Origin: Eubacterium sp. AF36-5BH
GTDB taxonomy: Bacteria > Bacillota > Clostridia > Lachnospirales > Lachnospiraceae
Assembly: GCF_003460505.1 (NCBI RefSeq)
Contig: NZ_QTVG01000016.1
Coordinates: 1-13,490, forward strand
Direction of reading: 5' to 3'
DNA: 13,490 bases
The notes beneath the pieces are model-generated. The model was given only the letters and a program-made list of their open reading frames with translations, was not told where the DNA came from and did no database searches. The translations under genes were made by a program, and so were the position numbers. This document shows, in pieces, positions 7,593-13,314 of the stretch. Position 1 is the stretch's first letter; every line of letters starts with the position of its first letter.

Positions 7593-8025
7593 GGGGCAAA
7601 GTTTTTATCCTGTGTAAATTCTTTGTCCTTCAGAGATTTCCCCTATCCATTCATGTTTCAAACATAAAATAGATTGCTTCAGAGTAATACCCTTTAACTC
7701 TGTATTACATTTTCTGTTCCTCATAAAATTATGATTTTATGTGTAACTCAAGACCCTTGAAAGCCCTTAAAATAAGGTATTTCTCCAATTATTAAAAACT
7801 GCTGTCAATAGCCTGTTTTAAGCCTATTTATTAGCAAAAAAGACCCTGACGGTCTGTATTTCTACAGAACCATCAAGGTCATTCTTTATGCTTGGACACT
7901 CTCACAACTCATGTGAGTTTTATTTTTGCCTACTGGCACTATTGATTCAGTTTTACATTACTGATTCAAATTGATTCATTACTGGCTGAAAACTTTGCCC
8001 CAAAAGTGGATAAAAGTGTTTGCCC
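7593..8025. mobile_element. Possible IS21-like remnant bounded by inverted terminal repeats
   Basis: GGGGCAAAGTTTTTATCC (7593-7610) is mirrored at the other side by AACTTTGCCCC (7991-8001, exact complement of the first 11 bases) and by GGATAAAAGTGTTTGCCC (8008-8025, one gap). Multiple GGCAAA/TATCC-type repeats are typical of IS21-family ends. No istA or istB coding sequence lies between, so this would be a shell left by deletion, or a non-autonomous element. The 616-bp stretch 7511-8126 contains no gene. It also holds a CATAAAAT/ATTTTATG stem (7722-7741) and three TGATTCA copies (7943-7979). Confidence 0.4.
7836..7880 (-). terminator. Rho-independent terminator (minus strand)
   Basis: On the minus strand GACCTTGATGGTTCTGTA pairs with TACAGACCGTCAGGGTC across a GAAA loop (17 pairs, three of them G-U wobbles, one bulge), then a run of six T. 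It would end transcripts coming from the YgiT-like gene 250 bp upstream, or from a lost gene of the IS21-like remnant. Confidence 0.8.
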
Positions 8026-8032
8026 TGTAATA

Positions 8033-8077
8033 CTTACTAGTGTATTTATTACTTGTTAGCAATAGCTGCCTGAGCCG
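8033..8077 (+). repeat. Direct repeat copy 1, related to the 3' end of the nuclease/recombinase chimera
   Basis: This stretch aligns with 9231-9274. The core TTACTTGTTAGCAATAGCTG... (8049-8072) is 23 of 24 identical to 9243-9266, and similarity continues on both sides (CTTA..AGTGTA before, AGCsG after) with small indels. Here it is non-coding. It is either a leftover recombinase 3' end or one of a pair of attachment-like repeats. Confidence 0.7.
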
Positions 8078-8126
8078 TTACATATCATAGGCTTACTACA
8101 GCCACTCCTATTTCTGCTTTATCTTT

Positions 8127-8354
8127 TTATGCTACCTTTGAATAATCTAGCACTGCAATTTCCTGCATCATTTGCTTTGCTAAATTAACCATCTTTTCTA
8201 ACTGTTCTGCTACTTCGTCTGTATAATATTTTTCTCCACACTGCTCACATTCTTCACAAGGAACATTTTTAATTACAATGATACTATTTTTGTAATTAAC
8301 AACATGAGTTGTAGTACTTTGTTTAACTGTATCACATTTGCAAAACATACACAT
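8127..8354 (-). CDS. YgiT-type zinc-finger protein, probable antitoxin
   Basis: 75 residues. AGGAGG (8363-8368) lies 8 nt before the ATG and is formed by the last codons of the gene in front, so the two are translationally coupled (stop and start 2 nt apart). Two Cys pairs (CMFC near residues 2-5 and CEECEQC near 33-39) should hold one zinc, as in the N-terminal half of MqsA. A helix rich in E/Q/M follows (about 46-66). There is no MqsA-type HTH, so it is the short YgiT form. This form is commonly paired with a DUF4258 protein, as here, and is taken to be the antitoxin. It looks intact. Confidence 0.75.
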   Translation of the reverse strand: MCMFCKCDTVKQSTTTHVVNYKNSIIVIKNVPCEECEQCGEKYYTDEVAEQLEKMVNLAKQMMQEIAVLDYSKVA

Positions 8355-8356
8355 AT

Positions 8357-8590
8357 CTATTTCCTCCTTGTCTTTAAATCTTTTTCAAACTTGATTGTAT
8401 TTGGAAAGTATGCTGTAATAATATAAATATATTTTCCATCACTTCCAGCAACAACATATATTATTTTATCATTTATAGTATATCCAAAAATTAAACAACT
8501 AGGATGTGGAAAATCATCTGGATAATCTTCAATTATTTCACCTTCCAAAACACATTTTTTAACATCTGCTCTTGAAATGTCTCTTTCCAA
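8357..8590 (-). CDS. DUF4258 protein, probable toxin, apparently N-terminally truncated
   Basis: 77 residues from a TTG at 8590. DUF4258 hallmarks are present: ERDISRADVKKCVLEGEIIEDYP, then PHPSCLIFGY, the YVVAG strand, IITAYFP and the ending FEKDLKTRRK. The family normally begins about 15 residues earlier with an H-A-x-x-R-M segment. Here an in-frame TAG lies only three codons upstream of the TTG, no ribosome site precedes it, and the missing segment is not found in other frames. A good promoter is nevertheless present at 8621-8649. The protein is therefore either a damaged, perhaps inactive, toxin or is made at low level from the TTG. Toxicity is inferred from the DUF4258/YgiT pairing, not shown by the sequence. 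Confidence 0.6.
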   Translation of the reverse strand: MERDISRADVKKCVLEGEIIEDYPDDFPHPSCLIFGYTINDKIIYVVAGSDGKYIYIITAYFPNTIKFEKDLKTRRK

Positions 8591-8620
8591 ATAAGTCTAC
8601 GACTTTTGTTCTATATTTAC

Positions 8621-8649
8621 ATTATACTTATCCGTGTGTTAAATATCAA
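8621..8649 (-). promoter_or_regulatory. Sigma-A promoter of the DUF4258/YgiT pair
   Basis: On the minus strand TTGATA (8644-8649), 17 bp, TATAAT (8621-8626). The -35 box starts directly after the stop codon of the ATPase remnant. The leader before the TTG start is only about 24 nt and has an AAGTC/GACTT mini-hairpin but no Shine-Dalgarno. Confidence 0.72.
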
Positions 8650-9124
8650 TTAAACATTTTTTCTTTTCTCCCCCCTTTTGTACACAATAGTAATGCTATA
8701 TTCTGTAGCTGAAATATATAGTTCAGAAATCCACTGTTCACCCTTGTTTTCAACTAATATATCTTTAAACTCACAATCTTCTTTGTCTACAAAATATTTT
8801 TTCATTATTTTGCTATGTTCCTTTTCTTCATCAGATATTAATAGGAAAACACATCCTCCATCTTCTTCTAAGCTTCTTTCGCTTCCATAATTCAAATCTA
8901 CGGGTTAGTACATTTTTCCCCATTACTTCTATACCATACATATCATCTCCATCGTCATTTCTTCCTATATAGTACAACAAAAAATACTCATCTTTTACAC
9001 TTTTCTTTTTTATCGAATTTTTCAATCTATCTTCTCTATCCATTCCTAATATGTCCAATATAGTGGTTTTACCTGAACCATTTTTACCTACTAATACAGA
9101 AATATTACTTATATTTTCTCCCAT
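8650..9124 (-). pseudogene. AAA/ABC-type ATPase remnant, truncated and frameshifted
   Basis: The first frame (from 9124) carries a clear Walker A motif, VLVGKNGSGKTTILDILG, as in SMC/OLD-like AAA ATPases of defence and repair systems. It is readable to about 8900, where it shifts. The continuing frame (LNYGSERSLEEDGGCVFLLI... to the stop at 8650) rejoins if one base is removed from the G-run at 8902-8904, giving ...NVLTVDLNYGS. The product would be about 158 residues, far short of a full ATPase. No Walker B, signature or Toprim region is present. The usual N-terminal strand before Walker A is missing, an in-frame TAA lies three codons upstream, and no ribosome site is seen. I read it as a decayed 5' fragment of a larger gene, not as a working protein. 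Confidence 0.75.
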
Positions 9125-9161
9125 AAGATATTATAATTTTGATTTTACACTATTTTATGTG

Positions 9162-9201
9162 AAAAAAAACTCCTGCACACCATTTCCGGTATACAGGAGT
9201 T
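9162..9201 (-). terminator. Rho-independent terminator of the nuclease/recombinase chimera
   Basis: On the minus strand AACTCCTGTATACC pairs with GGTGTGCAGGAGTT (14 pairs, two of them G-U wobbles) across a 6-nt loop, followed by eight T. It begins 7 nt after the stop codon. Confidence 0.9.
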
Positions 9202-9208
9202 CATTATT

Positions 9209-10405
9209 TTAAGTAATTATATTCCTTTCACTTATCAGTGTATTACTTGTTCGCAATAGCTGCCTGTATTGAGCGGCAACCTTGTGGGAGTCGTTTTCTA
9301 AAAAAATAATAGTGTTATCTTTTTCGTTTCCTTCCACTTTACATAGCACCGGTTCTGTGGATGTTCTAAGTCTCCATTCAAAATAATCATCATGAACAAC
9401 TATCTGATCTATGAATGTTTCCACTATGTCTTCTGGAATATCTCCACTGATAACATCATACTTTTTTTCCAGCAAATCCGTAAGTAATTGAATCTGCGTT
9501 TTTACATTTGAAACTATTGCGGAATTTTTCACATCACGCTTCAATAGCTCTGAATCAATGTACTCAATCTGCTTTTTGAAGACTCCTTTCTTTTCCTCAT
9601 AAACTTCTTTTGAAATATCTCCTTCAACACGAAGTTCAACAAGATTGGAAAGTTTTTCTTCATATTTCTTTCGTTTTTTATTTAATTCTTTTACTTCATC
9701 AGTATAATCTACAACATTTTCATCTTTAATTGTTGCATTTAACATTTCTATTGCTCTATTAATAATTTTGTCTCTTTCTTTCCATAAATCATTAAATAGC
9801 CAATGTGCAACTATCTTTAATTTCCACTCCTGTATCACATCGCCAATAGTATTGTAGTCTCGCTGGAAAAGTTCCTCGCTTATCTGTTTATGTAGCAGCT
9901 CCCACGGAACTTTTTCCATGATTTTTGTTATTACAAAATCTTTGCTTTTTTGCTTATACTTTGGCATATTATTTATTTCCTGAATGCGAGCCAGTTCCGG
10001 TCTCCAAAGTATGCTTAATTTTCGTTTCATTTTGTAAGTTTTCTGAGCCCTTTTATTAATCCCCGGCTCTCGCAAAATTTGAAATTTTATATCTCCTTCA
10101 TCTTCAGTCGCCACTATTATTCCCCAGTATTCACGGATATGTTCATCTATATGTTTGGAGTGACTGCTGCCTACAACTACATAATTGTAATCAAAAAATT
10201 TATTGTAATCTTTTATCTGTCTGGCAAGTCTTGTGTAAGTATCTGCATCACTTTTTATTTCCACCCCTACAAGAGTTTCTTCCAATACAAGCATTACATC
10301 TGCTCTTGATTTTGCAATCTGCTTTTCCTCTATTATTCTCACCTTACCAAATTTTTCATCAAAAAAATCAAATAAAGGTTCCCTTATATCCTTGTCTTTT
10401 AACAT
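9209..10405 (-). CDS. Chimeric protein: sce7726-type nuclease-like domain fused to the C-terminal end of a large serine recombinase
   Basis: 398 residues; start ATG at 10405 with AGGTGG 8 nt upstream. Residues about 1-180 match the sce7726 family: DIREPLFDFF, then RADVMLVLE and VGVEIKSDADTYTRLARQI, which carry the Asp and Glu-x-Lys of a PD-(D/E)XK nuclease core, then the YWGIIVA segment and the closing helices ending in EELFQRDY. From about residue 190 (near nucleotide 9838) the sequence instead resembles the end of a large serine recombinase: LWKERDKIINRAIEMLN, a long coiled coil with NLVELRVEGDISKEVYEEKK (about 225-310), and PEDIVETFIDQIVVHDDYFEWRLR (about 335-360). There is no recombinase catalytic Ser or zinc ribbon. 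The reading frame is intact through the junction. The gene follows the HipB-like regulator by 27 bp. Nuclease activity is inferred. Confidence 0.7.
   Translation of the reverse strand: MLKDKDIREPLFDFFDEKFGKVRIIEEKQIAKSRADVMLVLEETLVGVEIKSDADTYTRLARQIKDYNKFFDYNYVVVGSSHSKHIDEHIREYWGIIVATEDEGDIKFQILREPGINKRAQKTYKMKRKLSILWRPELARIQEINNMPKYKQKSKDFVITKIMEKVPWELLHKQISEELFQRDYNTIGDVIQEWKLKIVAHWLFNDLWKERDKIINRAIEMLNATIKDENVVDYTDEVKELNKKRKKYEEKLSNLVELRVEGDISKEVYEEKKGVFKKQIEYIDSELLKRDVKNSAIVSNVKTQIQLLTDLLEKKYDVISGDIPEDIVETFIDQIVVHDDYFEWRLRTSTEPVLCKVEGNEKDNTIIFLENDSHKVAAQYRQLLRTSNTLISERNIIT
9231..9274 (+). repeat. Direct repeat copy 2, inside the 3' end of the chimera gene
   Basis: Second copy of the 45-bp repeat at 8033-8077 (24-bp core at 9243-9266). 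In this copy the sequence encodes the final residues of the chimera (YRQLLRTSNTLIS). The two copies bracket the ATPase remnant and the DUF4258/YgiT pair. Confidence 0.7.
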
Positions 10406-10432
10406 TTGTATTCCACCTGATATTGTTATATT

Positions 10433-10714
10433 TTATTGTTTACCTTCATTTATAACCTCCTGAATATTCCTATACGGAACATCTGTAAACAGTGACCTTA
10501 TTTCGTTTACCACACCTAGACTGGTTGCTATTTTTATTAAACTTTTAAGTGATATCTGTCCTGTTGACTCAAATCTTTTTATTGAGCCATAACTTACACC
10601 ACTTATTTCTGAAAGTTTTTCCTGGGAAATGCAATGCCGTTTTCTTATATTTCTTAATCTTCCAGCTATATTTTTATCTATTTCTTCTGTGGTTTCCCAC
10701 ACATATGTCTTCAT
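10433..10714 (-). CDS. HipB-like XRE-family DNA-binding regulator
   Basis: 93 residues; AAAGGAG (10723-10729) lies 8 nt before the ATG. Residues about 17-70 form a Cro/C1-type helix-turn-helix: LRNIRKRHCISQEKLSEISG, then the recognition helix VSYGSIKRFESTGQISLKSL and IKIATSLGVVNEIRSLF. The SIKRFE..G.ISL..L pattern and the tail PYRNIQEVINEG resemble the HipB-type antitoxin/regulator group. It lies 27 bp upstream of the nuclease-like chimera and shares its promoter, so it probably represses its own operon and may restrain the partner, as antitoxin genes do. There is no HipA kinase in the window. Two palindromes between promoter and ribosome site are likely operators. Confidence 0.8.
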   Translation of the reverse strand: MKTYVWETTEEIDKNIAGRLRNIRKRHCISQEKLSEISGVSYGSIKRFESTGQISLKSLIKIATSLGVVNEIRSLFTDVPYRNIQEVINEGKQ

Positions 10715-10732
10715 ATTTTGTTCTCCTTTACT

Positions 10733-10746
10733 GATAATATATTATC
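10733..10746. promoter_or_regulatory. Operator candidate O2: perfect palindrome GATAATATATTATC
   Basis: A 14-bp perfect palindrome, 4 bp upstream of the Shine-Dalgarno of the HipB-like gene. It shares 12 of 14 bases with a second site 41 bp upstream, which suggests a dimeric XRE protein binding both. Confidence 0.6.
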
Positions 10747-10773
10747 TATTTTCACGTTTTTGAGCCATTTTTA

Positions 10774-10787
10774 GATAAAATATTATC
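10774..10787. promoter_or_regulatory. Operator candidate O1: near-palindrome GATAATATTTTATC
   Basis: Read on the minus strand; only the central pair breaks the symmetry. It lies 8 bp downstream of the -10 box, over the predicted transcription start, where a bound repressor would block initiation or escape. Confidence 0.6.
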
Positions 10788-10794
10788 CATAAGT

Positions 10795-10822
10795 ATTATA
10801 GCAAATGTTTGTTGTATTTCAA
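10795..10822 (-). promoter_or_regulatory. Sigma-A promoter of the regulator/chimera operon
   Basis: On the minus strand TTGAAA (10817-10822), 16 bp, TATAAT (10795-10800). The two palindromes lie directly downstream. Between here and the terminator at 10903 there is no gene. Confidence 0.75.
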
Positions 10823-10902
10823 GTTTTATAATATTTCCTAAGCAAACTACACCTGAATATAAAGTAATAACTGTTATAATATATACTTTTCTACAATATA
10901 CA

Positions 10903-10927
10903 AAAGACACCCTTTAAAGGTGTCTTT
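10903..10927. terminator. Probable bidirectional terminator downstream of the 5'-nucleotidase gene
   Basis: AAAGACACC pairs perfectly with GGTGTCTTT across 7 nt. On the minus strand it is followed by a short TTTT-G, so it could end the nucleotidase transcript about 120 nt after the stop; the plus-strand T-run is weaker. Confidence 0.6.
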
Positions 10928-10994
10928 ACTTTCCCGTGTTAATATTTATACAAAAATGTATCCGATTTTTCTACAAAGCAGCTTAATTGTTATC

Positions 10995-11036
10995 TTTCTT
11001 TCCCCTTCAAATTGATGGATTTGAAGGGGAAAGAAA
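10995..11036. repeat. Perfect 18-bp inverted repeat directly after the 5'-nucleotidase gene
   Basis: TTTCTTTCCCCTTCAAAT (10995-11012) and its exact complement (11019-11036) flank a 6-nt loop, 10 nt past the stop codon. Neither side has a T-run, so it is not a standard terminator. It could be an mRNA 3' stabiliser or a palindromic repetitive element. Confidence 0.85.
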
Positions 11037-11046
11037 ATCAATACTC

Positions 11047-13161
11047 TTACTTAACAACTTTGATCTTTGACCATTTACCAAATTTTTTCACTTTTCCATA
11101 AGAAATATATGCCCGAACACGAACATACACTTTTTTCTTGGTTTTCTTTGAAAGTGTCATTTTAAATTTAGCTTTTTTGTAAAATTTTGATTTTACAATT
11201 TTTTTAAAGTTTCTCTTATAAGATATTTGTGCATGGTAACCAGAAGCACGCTTGAGGGCTTTTAGTTTAAGATCGATTTTTTTGCCGGTTTTCCTTGCTT
11301 TCTTTATTACAACCTTATTTGGAGCAATTTTGCGTGTGGTTGTAATCTGAGATACCTTTGTAGAAGGTTGCTCTTTAACAGTTGTGCTGTTTTCTGATGT
11401 TGGTGTTTCTGGTTTCACAGTTGTGGAATTATTTATAAAATGAATTCTTTCCTGACCATTGATATTTCTATATTCTTCAGGGATTGTTCCACCTTTTGAA
11501 GAGATATAATCAGAAACTAAGTCGGCATCAACCTTTTGAGCATCTACATCTACTAAAGCTTTGCAATTTAAGAACATCGTCATTCCATCATTTGTGTCAT
11601 GATAATAACAATCATCAATCGCTAATGTATAAGTTTTATTTAAGTCTAAAGGTTCTGTACCAACTTTTACATTTTTAACGCGATATTCACCGTCTACTGA
11701 AACAAACTGTCCGTTTTCATCAATTGTGACAGATGGTTTAATATCAGTGTTTATATCATAAGTCAACCCTGAAGTTTGAATAAATCCACCGCATTGTTCA
11801 GGCCATAAATGAGCTCCCATTTCAAGACAATCAAGCAACTGTTTACCAGTAACTTCAAGCTTAACAACATAATCACTCCATGGTAAAACATTTAAAATAT
11901 CTAAATAGGTCAATTCTCCTGAAGCTAAATCGGCTCTAATATTTCCACCATTAGAAAAAGCAACATCAGCATCCATACCAACTCTAAACGCATCAGTTAT
12001 AAAATCACCCAAGTTTGTTTCCTGTGAACGGATAATTCGGTTTCCGGTATCCGGATTGTAACTATACAATCCAAAGTCACTTTCTCCAACTTTTCTAACT
12101 AAATTAGAATATTTTGATTCGATTCCTGTTACATAAGAATCTATAGTTTTGTATGAAGATAATTCTTTTTCTTCATCTGTGATTTGATTAACAAGATTTG
12201 TTTTAGAAGACAAAGAACCATCTTTGTTCAGTGTGATTTGTAAGACACCTATGTTAACTAGTTTTGTTCCAGTAGATGATAAAATAACATTCTTGCCTTC
12301 TTTATTTTTAACAGTATCGCCACTAAGAAAACTGTGAGCATGACCATCTAAAAATACATCAATACCGGTTGTATTGGCAATTAATTCACGTGAAGACCAA
12401 CCATCAGTAATACCTTCATCACCAAGATGTCCCAATGCTACGATATAGTCTGCGCCTTTTGATTTCATTTTGTTTACAGCTTCTTGCATCTTTCCGTAAA
12501 ATTCATTCAAGTCTGTTCCACAAAATCCATAAATGTAATTTCCGTCCTCATCCTGATATGTAGATACTGAACCTTTAGTTATATTTTCAGGAGTTAGAAT
12601 ACCTACGTAGCCAATCTTTATTTCTTGACCGTTAACATTATATGTTTTTATGTCGTATGGCTGTGAGATATTTTTATTTTCCTTTAAATCAATATAGTTT
12701 ACAGCTAGATATTTAGCAGTGGAGTATTCCATAAAAGTTTTAGTCTGAGATATTCCATAATCAAACTCATGATTACCTAAAACCTGATAGTCATATCCCA
12801 CATGGTTCATAATATCCAGGCAGTCTAATCCGTCTGATTGTGAGCAAATAACACTTCCTTGTAGTGCATCTCCCATATCTACCAATGTGACGTCGGCAGC
12901 AGACTTAGCAGCCTCCTCTTTTAAGGCGGCAAGTCCTGCAAATCCTAAACTCTTGCTTGAACCTGAATATTGTGAATGATTACTTACACCTCCATGTATA
13001 TCATTTGTATAAAGAACGACAATTTGGTTATTATTTACATTCAAATCAGAAAAAGTAGTGGTATCTGATTCTGCACCATAAATCATCGTACTGGACAATA
13101 AGCTAATTATAAGTAAAAATGACATGCTTATTGAAAATAATTTTTTTGAATACTTATGCAT
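11047..13161 (-). CDS. Secreted 5'-nucleotidase/2',3'-cyclic phosphodiesterase family protein with Lys-rich C-terminal domain
   Basis: 704 residues from the ATG at 13161, chosen because AAGGAG (13171-13176) lies 9 nt upstream; an in-frame TTG at 13167 is too close to it. A signal peptide (about 1-30) is present. The N-terminal calcineurin-like metallophosphatase domain shows YTNDIHGG (D54, H56), DMGDALQGS (D98), LGNHEFDYG (N130, H131, with the Asp of the catalytic dyad), GHLGDEG and DGHAHS. The C-terminal 5'-nucleotidase domain (about 355-590) shows NLGDFITDAF, SNGGNIRADL, VLPWSDYVVKLEVTGKQL and a NDGMTMF nucleotide-site segment. After a Ser/Thr linker comes a highly basic ~100-residue domain with Fn3-like strand pattern (ISYKRNFKK, YVRVRAYI). 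Family members strip phosphate from external nucleotides. Expression may depend on a promoter partly inside the neighbouring IS. Confidence 0.88.
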   Translation of the reverse strand: MHKYSKKLFSISMSFLLIISLLSSTMIYGAESDTTTFSDLNVNNNQIVVLYTNDIHGGVSNHSQYSGSSKSLGFAGLAALKEEAAKSAADVTLVDMGDALQGSVICSQSDGLDCLDIMNHVGYDYQVLGNHEFDYGISQTKTFMEYSTAKYLAVNYIDLKENKNISQPYDIKTYNVNGQEIKIGYVGILTPENITKGSVSTYQDEDGNYIYGFCGTDLNEFYGKMQEAVNKMKSKGADYIVALGHLGDEGITDGWSSRELIANTTGIDVFLDGHAHSFLSGDTVKNKEGKNVILSSTGTKLVNIGVLQITLNKDGSLSSKTNLVNQITDEEKELSSYKTIDSYVTGIESKYSNLVRKVGESDFGLYSYNPDTGNRIIRSQETNLGDFITDAFRVGMDADVAFSNGGNIRADLASGELTYLDILNVLPWSDYVVKLEVTGKQLLDCLEMGAHLWPEQCGGFIQTSGLTYDINTDIKPSVTIDENGQFVSVDGEYRVKNVKVGTEPLDLNKTYTLAIDDCYYHDTNDGMTMFLNCKALVDVDAQKVDADLVSDYISSKGGTIPEEYRNINGQERIHFINNSTTVKPETPTSENSTTVKEQPSTKVSQITTTRKIAPNKVVIKKARKTGKKIDLKLKALKRASGYHAQISYKRNFKKIVKSKFYKKAKFKMTLSKKTKKKVYVRVRAYISYGKVKKFGKWSKIKVVK

Positions 13162-13228
13162 TTCCAAATTCTCCTTTCATAAAATTAACTCGAAAATTGG
13201 TCTTAGTACTAATCCATTTTGTTATTTT

Positions 13229-13255
13229 ATTATACCAATAGTGGCTCTTTGTCAA
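13229..13255 (-). promoter_or_regulatory. Hybrid promoter of the 5'-nucleotidase gene, -35 from the ISL3 end
   Basis: On the minus strand TTGACA (13250-13255) lies in the IS terminal repeat. After 15 bp comes TATAAT (13229-13234) in flanking DNA, with TGG just before it to make an extended -10. The spacer is short, but both boxes are perfect and the extended -10 should compensate. The start codon is about 60 nt further on. Confidence 0.65.
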
Positions 13256-13279
13256 GCATGGGGGTAACCCAAGTTTATA

Positions 13280-13310
13280 ACCAGGTTGTGAATAACATTC
13301 ATAACCTGGT
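13280..13310. terminator. Hairpin after the ISL3 transposase
   Basis: ACCAGGTT/AACCTGGT plus an inner TGAAT/ATTCA form a 13-pair stem with one mismatch and a 3-nt loop. The plus strand continues ATTTTT, so it may stop transcription entering the IS from outside; the T-run is absent in the transposase direction. Confidence 0.5.
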
Positions 13311-13314
13311 ATTT

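Noticed and set aside
7908..7921. AACTCATGTGAGTT palindrome followed by T-rich DNA as a plus-strand terminator
   Set aside because: The loop would be only two bases, so a stable hairpin is unlikely, and no plus-strand gene reads into it.
8049..8072. Short reading QAAIANK-stop in the first direct repeat as a functional peptide
   Set aside because: It has no start codon or ribosome site and is best explained as homologous tail sequence.
10433..10714. Assignment of the HTH protein as a true HipB of a HipBA pair
   Set aside because: No HipA kinase is encoded nearby; only the DNA-binding domain type is supported, so it is called HipB-like.
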